A stretch of 64,000 nt of DNA from Arenibacter sp. P308M17 (GTDB lineage Bacteria; Bacteroidota; Bacteroidia; Flavobacteriales; Flavobacteriaceae). Position 1 is the first letter of the stretch; each line of letters begins with the position of its first letter. The position numbers and the translations under genes were made by a program. Under the pieces are notes generated by a model. The model was not told the DNA's origin. It saw only the letters and a list, made by a program, of their open reading frames with translations, and did not search any database. The DNA is taken from NCBI RefSeq assembly GCF_003426735.1, contig NZ_QVON01000002.1:744001-808000 (forward strand), given 5' to 3'. Of this stretch, positions 36,520 to 45,560 are shown in pieces.

Positions 36520-37896
36520 ATGGAAACCAAAATGTTCAACATCAATAGAAGACACTTTTTAAAGGGGGCTGCGGCATCCCTGGCACTTTCCTCCTTCGGA
36601 TCCTATGGCATGGAACTAATTTATCGGGACAAACCGCTTCGTGTTGGACTTATTGGTACGGGTTGGTATGGAAAAAGCGATCTTTTTAGGCTGATGCAGG
36701 TGACCAAGGTAGACGTAGTTTCTATCTGTGATGTGGACGGTAATTTACTGAAAGAAGCAGCCCAACTGATCGGCCTTAGACAGTCCTCCGGAAAAACCCC
36801 CAGAATGTACAGGGATTATAGAAAAATGCTGGCAGAAAAGGATTTGGACATTGTACTTATTGGTACCCCGGACCATTGGCATGCCCTGCAGGCCATAGAA
36901 GCCTTAAAATCCGGGGCACATGTTTATGTGCAAAAACCTATAAGCGTTGATGTAATTGAGGGGGAAGCCATGGTAGCTGCTGCCAGAAAATACAACAGGG
37001 TAGTTCAGGTAGGTACCCAGCGTAAAAGTACCCCACATCTTATTGAAGCTAAAAAAAACATTGTGGATGCGGGGCTTTTGGGCAAGGTTTCCCATGTGGA
37101 GATGTGTTGTTATTACCATATGAGGGCCAATGGCAATCCTCCCATAGAGAAGGTCCCGGATTTTTTGGATTATGAAATGTGGACAGGTCCCGCACCCCTG
37201 CGGCCATACGATGGAATTCCGCACAGGCGTTGGTGGCGTACCTTTATGGAGTATGGCAATGGCATTATGGGCGATATGTGCGTGCATATGTTGGACACCG
37301 TTAGGTGGATGTTGGAACTGGATTGGCCAAAAAGAATAAGTTCTACTGGTGGGATCTATGTACAAAAAGATGGGAAATCCAACATTGCCGATACCCAAAC
37401 CGCCATTTTTGAATATGGGGAACTCAACTGTGTATGGCAACATAGAAGTTGGGGAACCCCTGCTGACCCCGATTATCCCTGGTCGTTTAAACTCTATGGG
37501 GAAAAAGGTACTTTGTCCGGAAGTACCATGAGAGCGGATTTTGTCCCGCATGGGGATGGGGAAAAAATACATTTGGATGTTGTTTATGAAAAAGAAAAAT
37601 ATCCGGAAGACCTTACCGAGAAAGATATAGAACTGAATGCCGCCCCTGCGACCAGGCTGCATATGTTGGACTTCCTGGCCGCCATTGATAAAGGCACCTT
37701 GCCTATTGCCGATATCCGGGAAGGTCATGTGTCTACCGCCAGCTGTATTTTGGCCAATATGGCCATGGCCACTGGAAGACCTTTAATTTATGATCCCAAA
37801 AATATCGTGGTGGTGAATGATGCCGAGGCAACGGCACTCCTACAAAGGGATTATCGTGCTCCTTGGAAGCATCCACATCCCAAAGATTTTATGTAG
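36520..37896 (+). CDS. Exported Gfo/Idh/MocA-family oxidoreductase
   Basis: A 458-residue protein with a twin-arginine signal (NRRHFLKGAAASLALSSFG); the start may be ATG 36520 or ATG 36532. The Rossmann motif is RVGLIGTGWYGKSD (about 41-54), followed by IGTPDHWHALQAIEAL and VYVQKPISVDVIEG (the Lys of the KP motif). The C-terminal part has RRWWRTFMEYGNGIMGDMCVHMLDTVRWML. It is an NAD(P)-dependent oxidoreductase acting on a sugar-like substrate outside the cytoplasm; the substrate is unknown. It stands alone between the glucan genes and a convergent ABC operon. Confidence 0.85.
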   Translation: METKMFNINRRHFLKGAAASLALSSFGSYGMELIYRDKPLRVGLIGTGWYGKSDLFRLMQVTKVDVVSICDVDGNLLKEAAQLIGLRQSSGKTPRMYRDYRKMLAEKDLDIVLIGTPDHWHALQAIEALKSGAHVYVQKPISVDVIEGEAMVAAARKYNRVVQVGTQRKSTPHLIEAKKNIVDAGLLGKVSHVEMCCYYHMRANGNPPIEKVPDFLDYEMWTGPAPLRPYDGIPHRRWWRTFMEYGNGIMGDMCVHMLDTVRWMLELDWPKRISSTGGIYVQKDGKSNIADTQTAIFEYGELNCVWQHRSWGTPADPDYPWSFKLYGEKGTLSGSTMRADFVPHGDGEKIHLDVVYEKEKYPEDLTEKDIELNAAPATRLHMLDFLAAIDKGTLPIADIREGHVSTASCILANMAMATGRPLIYDPKNIVVVNDAEATALLQRDYRAPWKHPHPKDFM

Positions 37897-37935
37897 GGCT
37901 TTACTGGTTTACGAGCTGTATTGTCCCATAGAACA

Positions 37936-38610
37936 TTAATTCAAAATACGTCCGTCCTCCATCTGGATGATGCGATCGGTACGTTTTGCAAAATCTTCGT
38001 CATGGGTTACTATCAATAGGGAGAGGCCTTCCTCCTCTTTGAGACGTTTAAAAATACTGAAGACATTTTCCGAGTTATGGCTGTCCAGATTTCCGGTGGG
38101 TTCATCTCCCATAAGTATGGAAGGATTGTTGATCAATGCCCTGGCAATGGCTACCCGCTGTTTTTCCCCACCGGAGATACGGGAAGCCCGTTGCATTGCC
38201 AACTTTTCTATCCCTAACATTCTTAATTTTTCCATGGCATCATGCTCTATTTCCGACAAGGACTTTTCTGCCAGTTTCTTGGCAGGAAGCATTACATTTT
38301 CAAGTACACTGAATTCGGACAATAAATAATGAAACTGGAATACGAATCCTATATTTTTATTTCGGATCTTGGAAAGTTCGTGACGCTTCTGTCCGGTAAC
38401 CAATTTATTATTTAGGTATAGTTCTCCTGTATAGTCCGTATCCATGGTAGACAGAATATAAAGTAAGGTAGACTTTCCCGAACCCGATTTACCCATGATA
38501 GAGGCAAATTCCCCCTTTTCTATTCCGAAAAAAATATCTTTGAGCACATGGAATTCCACGGGCTTTTCAAAGTACTTATTAATGTTTTTTGTCTCTAAAA
38601 CGAATTCCAT
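37936..38610 (-). CDS. ABC transporter ATP-binding protein (LolD/MacB type)
   Basis: A 224-residue ATPase with Walker A GKSGSGKST (about 39-47), Q-loop FVFQFHYLLSEFSVLENV, signature ISGGEKQRVAIARAL, Walker B ILMGDEPTGNLDS and H-loop VTHDEDFA. It is the MacB/LolD subgroup that drives FtsX-type permeases. Third gene of a three-gene operon with an HlyD-type adaptor and permease. The operon resembles MacAB-like efflux, but with the ATPase as a separate protein. Confidence 0.93.
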   Translation of the reverse strand: MEFVLETKNINKYFEKPVEFHVLKDIFFGIEKGEFASIMGKSGSGKSTLLYILSTMDTDYTGELYLNNKLVTGQKRHELSKIRNKNIGFVFQFHYLLSEFSVLENVMLPAKKLAEKSLSEIEHDAMEKLRMLGIEKLAMQRASRISGGEKQRVAIARALINNPSILMGDEPTGNLDSHNSENVFSIFKRLKEEEGLSLLIVTHDEDFAKRTDRIIQMEDGRILN

Positions 38611-38619
38611 TTGTCTTGC

Positions 38620-39882
38620 TTATGTTCCCCTAATAATACGCACAGGGTCTATGCGCTTTGCTTTATTGGAAGGCAACCAACCGGCAACGAAGGTCGAGAT
38701 CAGTGCAAAGGAAATTCCAATGACATAATACCATGCATTATAGTTTATAGGATATGTGGTTATGGTTGGCAATGCCTCGGTCTCGAAGGCCACATTGTCT
38801 ATTAGTTTGGAAAGGACAAACCCAACAATTAGCCCAAAGATCCCGCCTATAGCACCAATGATCATGGCCTGGCTCATAAATATAAGTTGCACATCATTTC
38901 CAGAGAATCCGGTAGCTTTTAAAATGGCGATATCCTTCATCTTTTCATAAATGAGCATGTTGAGGATATTGTAGATGCCAAATCCGGCCACAATCAATAA
39001 AGTAATGGATACGGCGTAGGTAATAAGGTTACGGATATTGGATCCTGTTTCGAATTGGGCATTGGCCTCGTTGATACTTGTTGCCTTTACCTGAAATTGC
39101 TGGCCAAAGCTTTTTGCCATGCTAGTGGCTTCATTAATGTCATATAACTTAACATTGATATCGGTAATATAGTTCTGGGCCTCTCCCAAAATACGTTGTA
39201 TCGTCTTTAAATTGGTATAACTTTGAATATTATCTATATCTGCAATTCCACTTTGGTAAATACCAACAATTTTCAGGGGAAAAACATCTCCCTTTATGGT
39301 GCTGACCTGTACCCGATCCCCTTTTTTAAGCGACATTTTTTTAGCGAGTCCTGCGCCCAAAAGTATCCCATTTTCACTATTTTTTAGATCCTGAGCCGTT
39401 CCCTCAACTATATAGTCGCCAATATTTGAAAGTTTTGCCTCCTCCATAATATCCACACCTACCAAATTACCACCCAATTCTATAGATCCTGACAGATAAA
39501 AGATCTGTGCTCTGAGCTGTGGCGTAGCGCCATACACCTTTTTGTCCCTTTTTAGATAATTCAGAATGGGCAGGCCGTTATGAATCTTCTTTTGACTTTG
39601 TTTGGGTTTAATGGAATTTACCACATTAAAGGCATCCTCAAATTCTTGGTAGAGGGCAATAGGCTGCTTCTCCGAGGGCTCTATCTCATTGTAAATATGG
39701 ATATGCGGTGTTTGGTTCAAAATAAGGCTGTCCAACATTTCGTTAAGCCCAGTCATAAAGCTTACCAAAGTAATATATGCCCCAATTCCAAACGTAACTC
39801 CAAGGGAGGCCGTCACCGTAGATTTCATTTTAGTGAGCAGATGGGTTTTGGCAATGTTCAATATGACCTTCCAGTTGATCAT
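38620..39882 (-). CDS. ABC transporter permease (FtsX/MacB type)
   Basis: A 420-residue inner-membrane protein. A first transmembrane helix near residue 25-45 is followed by a large periplasmic MacB_PCD-like domain (about 50-280) and three C-terminal helices of the FtsX domain (about 285-415), with the characteristic YNILNMLIYEKMKDIAILKATGF stretch and final GWLPSNKAKRIDPVRIIRG. It overlaps the adaptor gene upstream by 4 nt and precedes the ATPase by 9 bp. It acts as a mechanotransmission permease for export or lipoprotein handling; the substrate is unknown. Confidence 0.92.
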   Translation of the reverse strand: MINWKVILNIAKTHLLTKMKSTVTASLGVTFGIGAYITLVSFMTGLNEMLDSLILNQTPHIHIYNEIEPSEKQPIALYQEFEDAFNVVNSIKPKQSQKKIHNGLPILNYLKRDKKVYGATPQLRAQIFYLSGSIELGGNLVGVDIMEEAKLSNIGDYIVEGTAQDLKNSENGILLGAGLAKKMSLKKGDRVQVSTIKGDVFPLKIVGIYQSGIADIDNIQSYTNLKTIQRILGEAQNYITDINVKLYDINEATSMAKSFGQQFQVKATSINEANAQFETGSNIRNLITYAVSITLLIVAGFGIYNILNMLIYEKMKDIAILKATGFSGNDVQLIFMSQAMIIGAIGGIFGLIVGFVLSKLIDNVAFETEALPTITTYPINYNAWYYVIGISFALISTFVAGWLPSNKAKRIDPVRIIRGT

Positions 39883-40961
39883 TCTTCCGGTTTTAGAATT
39901 TCCGTATACTCGTTGATCCCATTCAAAATTTCGACTCGCTCCAAATTTTTCAATCCGGTAACCACCTCAACTACTCCATCCGCTGTCCTCACCTTATTCC
40001 CTTCCAACAAGAATTCCCTGGGAATACTCAAGACGCTCTCCTTTTCGGAAATAATAATATTTCCTTCCCCGGCCAAACCAGGGTAAAGAGCGGTCGGGGG
40101 AGTGTTAAAAATGGCCTCTGCCTTAAAGGTCTGGGAACGCTCGTCCTTTTTGGGATATATTTTGCTGACTTTGGCATCAAAGACGCTATCCCCATAAGCA
40201 TCCAAAGTAATAAGTGCTTTTTGGCCCAATTGAAGTTTAACGATATCGACCTCGTCTATCAACAATTCGATAATAAAATCCGTAGCACTGCCCACCGAAG
40301 CCAATGGCTCCATGGTACTGACTATTTCCCCTGGTTTTTTGTATAGGGCATACACCTTTCCGTTGATCTTACTACTAACGGTAAAGTCTTTGGTAGAGAG
40401 TTCTGAGGTATTATAATTATTGAGTGCTTGCCGGACTTGGGTAGAAAGTTCGTTCTTGGTCTGGACATACTTATCTTTAAGTTGTTCTAAATTATTTCCT
40501 GAAATTTCATAGGCCAACTTACGGGTCTCGAACTGCACTTGTGATCCAATATTTTGGTCCCAAAGCCTTTTTTGCCTGAAGTAATTCATGGAATCGTTTT
40601 TATAGGATAAGGTTGCAGATCGGATCCCCTCTTCCAAGGAACTCAAAACAGCCGAAGGTCCACTAAAATTTTCCTGTGCCAACTGAAGCGCCAAACGGGC
40701 ATTATCCGACTGCAGTTTCGGAGTACTGTTCACCATCTGGATCATTGGCGTTCCCCGCCTTACCAAATCCCCTTCCTCCAATAAATTACGATCCAAAATA
40801 CCCGCTACGGGGGCATAGGCCTGGTACAGACTATCGGGCTGTACGGTTACGGAAGCATATACGGATTCTGTTAAATGTACTTTAGCGGGAAATATTTTTT
40901 CTTGCTTATCCACGCAAGCAAAAAAAAGAAATAGATATGGGGCCAATAGAAAATTCTTCAT
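39879..40961 (-). CDS. HlyD/MacA-type periplasmic adaptor lipoprotein
   Basis: A 360-residue lipoprotein (lipobox LFFAC, C16). It shows the membrane-fusion-protein order: a lipoyl-like half (VAGILDRNLLEEGDLVRRGTPMIQM), a coiled-coil hairpin (about 80-190), the second lipoyl half (VSSKINGKVYALYKKPGEIV), a beta-barrel and a membrane-proximal domain. It would link the FtsX-type permease to an outer-membrane channel not encoded in the window. First gene of the operon, overlapping the permease by 4 nt. Confidence 0.9.
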   Translation of the reverse strand: MKNFLLAPYLFLFFACVDKQEKIFPAKVHLTESVYASVTVQPDSLYQAYAPVAGILDRNLLEEGDLVRRGTPMIQMVNSTPKLQSDNARLALQLAQENFSGPSAVLSSLEEGIRSATLSYKNDSMNYFRQKRLWDQNIGSQVQFETRKLAYEISGNNLEQLKDKYVQTKNELSTQVRQALNNYNTSELSTKDFTVSSKINGKVYALYKKPGEIVSTMEPLASVGSATDFIIELLIDEVDIVKLQLGQKALITLDAYGDSVFDAKVSKIYPKKDERSQTFKAEAIFNTPPTALYPGLAGEGNIIISEKESVLSIPREFLLEGNKVRTADGVVEVVTGLKNLERVEILNGINEYTEILKPEE

Positions 40962-41122
40962 AGATAATATAAAATATTATAGCCTAAAATAACGGGAATT
41001 AAACTTTTTAGAATATGAGGAAAGTCATGATTGCTTTTTTCTTTCCAAATCAGCGCGGTTTTAAGTGAATGATCTATTGAAATGAATAAACCCTAGATAT
41101 GGATTTAATAAAATATACCAAA

Positions 41123-41166
41123 CTGACGGATATCATATTTTACCCAAAAAGAAGAAACTAGATTTG
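41123..41166 (+). promoter_or_regulatory. CRP/FNR-type site and -7 box for the PNPOx-like gene
   Basis: CTGAC-GGAT-ATCAT (41123-41136) is centred at 41129.5. The -7 box TAGATTTG, an exact TAnnTTTG match, starts at 41159, 29.5 bp away. Confidence 0.8.
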
Positions 41167-41247
41167 ATTCAATTGAAAGATTGAAGATTTTAAAAAAGCA
41201 TTCCATAAAAAGAAAGCCAAGGGGGTTTCTTGACCATTAAAAGACAT

Positions 41248-41700
41248 ATGACAGATTTAACCGTTCACGAAAGCATTCGCCTACTCAAGGATAACTATAT
41301 TGGCCACTTGGGATATATTTCCCAGCATCTGCCTTATGTAATTCCTATTACCTATTACTATGACAAGGAAGATAATTCCCTTATAAGTTATTCGGCAGAC
41401 GGCCATAAGATCGATGCCATGCGCAAGAATACTGCCGTGACATTATTGGTTGAGGAAATAAAATCGTCCTACAACTGGCAATCGGTTATGGTCCATGGCA
41501 CCTATGAGGAACTTCAGGGTCCGGATGCCAAGTTTAAATTGCACCAGTTTACAGAAGGGGTCAAGGACATTATCCTTCGGAAAGAGAAAAGGGAAACCGA
41601 ATATATAAGTGAGTTTTCCAGCAAATTGTATTCTCGTGGTAATCCAACCGTATACCGTATCAAAATATTGGAGATTACTGGAAAAAGAAAAGAGACCTAG
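41248..41700 (+). CDS. Pyridoxamine-5'-phosphate-oxidase-like flavin-binding protein
   Basis: A 150-residue protein of the PNPOx-like split-barrel family: LTVHESIRLLKDNYIGHLGYISQHLPYVIPITYYYD, SYSADGHKIDAMRKNTAVTLLVEEI and NWQSVMVHGTYEEL. These proteins bind FMN, F420 or heme and are often stress-related; true PNPOx activity is unlikely. ATG 41248 is chosen; an in-frame TTG at 41230, six codons upstream and preceded by AAGGGGG, is an alternative. It carries one of the best examples of the shared island promoter and is followed 102 bp later by ppsA, which may be read from the same promoter. Confidence 0.85.
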   Translation: MTDLTVHESIRLLKDNYIGHLGYISQHLPYVIPITYYYDKEDNSLISYSADGHKIDAMRKNTAVTLLVEEIKSSYNWQSVMVHGTYEELQGPDAKFKLHQFTEGVKDIILRKEKRETEYISEFSSKLYSRGNPTVYRIKILEITGKRKET

Positions 41701-41802
41701 AAGCGAAATCTACAAGGTTGGTTCCCCTAATTTTTCCAGCTTATAGCCATTGGCCTTACATCTCCAAAGTACCTGATCCAATAACCAATTAATGTATAGG
41801 AG

Positions 41803-44211
41803 ATGATAAACTACATAAAACACTTTAACGAAATAGACATTGGCAATGTCCAAGAAGTAGGAGGCAAAAATGCCTCATTGGGTGAAATGTATCAAAAGCT
41901 GACCTCCAAGGGAATACAAGTTCCCGACGGATTCGCCACTACCACTGAGGCCTATTGGCTCTTTCTTAAGGAGGCCAAGTTATTGGATTTCATTTTCGGA
42001 GAAATTGAAAAATTGGACAAAGAGGATTTTTCAAATCTAAGGGAAGTGGGATCGGCCATAAGGCAAGAAATTGCACAGGCAGAATTTCCTGAAGCCATTA
42101 AAAATTCAGTGGCAAACGGATATAATGCCCTTGTAAAAAAATATGGCAATGAAATTTCCCTAGCGGTCAGAAGTAGCGCTACGGCAGAAGATCTTCCCAA
42201 TGCCAGCTTTGCAGGACAGCAAGAAACCTATCTCAACGTAAAGGGCATCGATGGGCTAATTGCTGCCTGCCACAAATGTTACGCCTCCCTATTTACGGAT
42301 AGGGCCATAAAATACAGGGAAGACAATCACTTTGACCAGACAAAGGTGGCCCTATCCATAGGCGTACAGTTAATGGTACGCTCGGATTTGGCCAGTTCCG
42401 GCGTAAATTTCACCTTGGATCCCGATACCGGATTTGATAAGGTAGTTCTTGTTTCCAGTATTTGGGGTCTAGGTGAAAATATAGTTCAGGGCAGTGTAAA
42501 TCCCGACGAATACTTCGTTTATAAACCCAGTCTAAAAAATAGCATTCGCCAACCCATCATTTCAAGAAAACTGGGCAGCAAGGAAAAAACCATGATCTAT
42601 GATAGCTCTGGTAGCGGTACCCTTAACCTCGACACCAAAATAGAAAAACAAGAAAAATTTGTACTTACAGATGCAGAAGTAGTAAAACTTGCCAACTGGT
42701 CCATCATCATTGAAGAACATTATGGACGTCCAATGGATATAGAATGGGCCAAGGATGGATTGACCAATGAATTGTTTATAGTCCAGGCCAGACCGGAGAC
42801 GGTGCAAAGTGCAAAAAAGGATAAACTTAAAATTAGTACCTATTCCTTAATTGATAAAGGCAAGGAAATTACCAGGGGAATGGGTCTGGGCAATAAAATA
42901 GCCGCTGGCAAAGCACGGATTATCCATAGCCCCCTAGAATCCTATAAGTTACGACCTGGAGAAATTCTTATAACGGAAAAGACCGATCCCGATTGGGACC
43001 CTATCCTTAAAAAGGCTGCCGGCATCATTACGGACCAAGGAGGACGTACCAGTCATGCCGCCATTGTTGCCCGTGAAGTTGGTGCTGCGGCCATAGTTGG
43101 TACCCTCAATGCCACTAAAACCATTACGGATGGCCAGCAAATTACCATTTCCTGTGCGGATGGTGACACCGGGGTCGTCTACGACGGAATACTGAAATGG
43201 GATGAAAAAACAGTGGATACCAAATCCCTTAAAAAACCTGCAACCCAACCCATGCTCATTTTGGCAGATCCTGAGCAGGCATTTAAACTATCGTTCTACC
43301 CCTCGGCCGGGGTGGGCCTGATGCGATTGGAATTCGTTATCAACAATTCCATACAAATCCATCCTATGGCCTTAAAACATTTTGACAATTTAAAGGATAC
43401 TTCTGTCAGAACACTTATTGAAAAACTTACCAATCACTACCCGGACAAGGCAGATTATTTTGTGCACAAGCTGGCAGAGGGCATTGCTACCATCGCGGCC
43501 GCATTCCACCCCAAAGATGTTATAGTGCGTACCAGTGATTTTAAATCCAACGAATACGCCAACCTCATCGGAGGCAAAGAATTTGAGCCAGTGGAATCCA
43601 ACCCCATGATAGGATTTCGGGGAGCCTCACGCTACTATCATCCCAAATACCAGGAGGCCTTTGAACTGGAATGTAAAGCTTTGAAAATGGTCAGGGAGGA
43701 TATGGGTCTGAATAATGTTAAGATTATGATTCCTTTCTGCCGTACCCTTAAAGAGGCTGAAAAAGTAGTAGCCCTTATGGCCCATTACGGGTTGAAAAGG
43801 GGAGAAAACGGCCTAGAGCTATTTATGATGACCGAGATACCCAATAATGTTATTTTGGCCGAAGAGTTTTCACGTTTTTTTGATGGCTTTTCAATAGGCT
43901 CCAACGACCTTACCCAATTGACCCTGGGAGTGGATCGGGACTCCGAACTACTGGGCGATATTTTTGACACCAATGATCCGGGAGTAAAAAAAATGATAGC
44001 GATGGTCATTGCCTCCGCCCATAAAACGAATACAAAAATTGGTCTTTGCGGACAAGCCCCGAGCGACTATCCAGAATTTGCCCAATTCCTCGTGGAAGCT
44101 GGAATTAACTCCATTTCCTTCAATCCCGATGCACTCATTGAAGGCATCAGGAATATAAATATGGCAGAACAAAGTAAGATCAGTTTCGGAATGGCCGAAA
44201 GTAGTAATTAA
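41803..44211 (+). CDS. ppsA: Phosphoenolpyruvate synthase
   Basis: An 802-residue enzyme converting pyruvate, ATP and water to PEP, AMP and phosphate (reversible in principle). The N-terminal ATP-grasp domain starts VGGKNASLGEMYQKL and has AVRSSATAEDLPNASFAGQQETYLN. The central swivelling domain carries the phospho-histidine in GGRTSHAAIVAREVG. The C-terminal barrel has VGLMRLEF, MIGFRGASRY, FSIGSNDLTQLTLGVDRDS and GLCGQAPSD with its catalytic Cys. Normal length. It lies in a run with the PNPOx-like gene, PfkB kinase and glucokinase, all plus strand. Confidence 0.95.
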   Translation: MINYIKHFNEIDIGNVQEVGGKNASLGEMYQKLTSKGIQVPDGFATTTEAYWLFLKEAKLLDFIFGEIEKLDKEDFSNLREVGSAIRQEIAQAEFPEAIKNSVANGYNALVKKYGNEISLAVRSSATAEDLPNASFAGQQETYLNVKGIDGLIAACHKCYASLFTDRAIKYREDNHFDQTKVALSIGVQLMVRSDLASSGVNFTLDPDTGFDKVVLVSSIWGLGENIVQGSVNPDEYFVYKPSLKNSIRQPIISRKLGSKEKTMIYDSSGSGTLNLDTKIEKQEKFVLTDAEVVKLANWSIIIEEHYGRPMDIEWAKDGLTNELFIVQARPETVQSAKKDKLKISTYSLIDKGKEITRGMGLGNKIAAGKARIIHSPLESYKLRPGEILITEKTDPDWDPILKKAAGIITDQGGRTSHAAIVAREVGAAAIVGTLNATKTITDGQQITISCADGDTGVVYDGILKWDEKTVDTKSLKKPATQPMLILADPEQAFKLSFYPSAGVGLMRLEFVINNSIQIHPMALKHFDNLKDTSVRTLIEKLTNHYPDKADYFVHKLAEGIATIAAAFHPKDVIVRTSDFKSNEYANLIGGKEFEPVESNPMIGFRGASRYYHPKYQEAFELECKALKMVREDMGLNNVKIMIPFCRTLKEAEKVVALMAHYGLKRGENGLELFMMTEIPNNVILAEEFSRFFDGFSIGSNDLTQLTLGVDRDSELLGDIFDTNDPGVKKMIAMVIASAHKTNTKIGLCGQAPSDYPEFAQFLVEAGINSISFNPDALIEGIRNINMAEQSKISFGMAESSN

Positions 44212-44448
44212 GGAGGGAAAAAAGAATTATGGAAACGGACCGTCCAATGGGCATCGCCCCTTTCGAAAGGCACGGGCGGACCTAAAGCTACCCGCCCGAC
44301 AAGGCCGTTCTGGCAGATTTCGCATTACCGATAGCTCCTACCCACATCGGCACCCTGATAGGCAACCGGGGGCGCCCCAACTTAAAGGACCAATTACGGT
44401 CCAGATCTAAAATCATTAAGCGGTGAACAATCATAAATTTCAACAAGG
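44212..44448. other. GC-rich intergenic region
   Basis: 237 bp between ppsA and the PfkB gene. It contains GC-rich inverted segments (CGGGCGG/CCGCCCG near 44274-44310) like the REP-type elements elsewhere. No gene and no island-type TGAY-N4-RTCA site. Confidence 0.45.
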
Positions 44449-45384
44449 ATGCACAACAAAATAGTAACTCTTACCCTAAACCCGGTAATAGACAAAAACG
44501 TTACCGTTGCCGGCATTAGCCCCAATACCAAATTACGCTGTTCCTCCCCCACCTACTATGCTGGGGGCGGGGGAATAAATGTTTCCCGGGCCATTAAAAA
44601 ATTGGGAGGGGATTCTCTTTGTGCCTATTTGGCCGGAGGCCCTACAGGAGAACACTTAAGGCAACTTTTGAATGAGGTGGGTATTGATCAATTAGTGGTT
44701 CCCATTAAGGGATGGACACGGGATAATCTTGCCGTTACAGATACCATAACCAAACTGCAGTACCGCTTCGGAGTTCCCGGACCAAAAGTGGACAAAGAAG
44801 AATGGGAGACCTTACTTGATCAATTGGAAAAAAAATTGGAAGATGGTGATTATTTGGTGGCCAGTGGTAAACTGCCCCCTGGAATGCCCAATGATTTTTA
44901 TGTTCAGGTAGCAGAGATGGCCGATAGGAAAAAAGTCCGCTTTGTTTTGGACACTTCCGGGGAAGCCCTGATCAATGCCGTTAAATCCAAAATATTCCTG
45001 CTAAAACCCAACTTGGGCGAATTGGGTACCTTGTGCGGGGTTAACTCAATTTCCGCAATGGAATTGGAACCCCTTGCCAAAAAGTTTCTGGAGGAGCACG
45101 ATTGTGAAATACTTGTTGTCTCCTTGGGAGCCAAAGGGGCCCTATTGGCCACTAAGCATCTAATACAGCACATTCCGGCCCCTACCGTATTGCAAAAAAG
45201 TACTATCGGAGCAGGAGATAGCATGGTAGCCGGTATGTTAACGAGTTTGTTAGGGGGCAGGACCTTCAGCGAAATGGCAAAATACGGCGTTGCCTGCGGT
45301 ACTGCAGCTACCATGCATGAAGGAACACAATTGTGCAACAGGGAGGATGCGGATAATTTGTACCAATGGATCCTAAGACAATAA
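44449..45384 (+). CDS. PfkB-family hexose-phosphate kinase (1-phosphofructokinase/PfkB type)
   Basis: A 311-residue ribokinase-superfamily enzyme. N-terminal TLNPVIDKNVTVAGI and AGGGGINVSRAIKKLGGDSLCAYLAGG are typical of the 1-phosphofructokinase/PfkB (LacC-like) group; the C-terminal STIGAGDSMVAGML supplies the anion hole and catalytic Asp. It phosphorylates fructose-6-phosphate, fructose-1-phosphate or tagatose-6-phosphate; sequence does not decide which. Its place between ppsA and glucokinase suggests fructose-6-phosphate, making it a glycolytic PfkB-type enzyme. A PfkB member also belongs to the DosR dormancy regulon of mycobacteria. Confidence 0.88.
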   Translation: MHNKIVTLTLNPVIDKNVTVAGISPNTKLRCSSPTYYAGGGGINVSRAIKKLGGDSLCAYLAGGPTGEHLRQLLNEVGIDQLVVPIKGWTRDNLAVTDTITKLQYRFGVPGPKVDKEEWETLLDQLEKKLEDGDYLVASGKLPPGMPNDFYVQVAEMADRKKVRFVLDTSGEALINAVKSKIFLLKPNLGELGTLCGVNSISAMELEPLAKKFLEEHDCEILVVSLGAKGALLATKHLIQHIPAPTVLQKSTIGAGDSMVAGMLTSLLGGRTFSEMAKYGVACGTAATMHEGTQLCNREDADNLYQWILRQ

Positions 45385-45478
45385 AATAGTAACAATTGAA
45401 TACCGTGAACCTATTGGGGATAATGCCCCTTTCCCAGATTTTTTTTAACGATTTCCAATATTTTTCTTTTAAACCTTT

Positions 45479-45491
45479 TATGACAGTCATA
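45479..45491. promoter_or_regulatory. 13-bp palindrome upstream of glk
   Basis: TATGACAGTCATA, perfect except for its central base, 70-82 bp upstream of the glk start. The TGAC half-sites resemble the island sites, but the spacing is 1 instead of 4 and no -7 box stands at the usual distance, so it is a different motif if functional. Confidence 0.3.
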
Positions 45492-45560
45492 GAATTACTT
45501 ATTTTAATCGAGAATATTCCACTTAAAAAGAACATAACCACTGTGTAAAAGATAAACTTC

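Noticed and set aside
45479-45491. Tenth regulon site upstream of glk
   Set aside because: Half-sites TGAC/GTCA are spaced by 1 instead of 4 and there is no box at the fixed distance.
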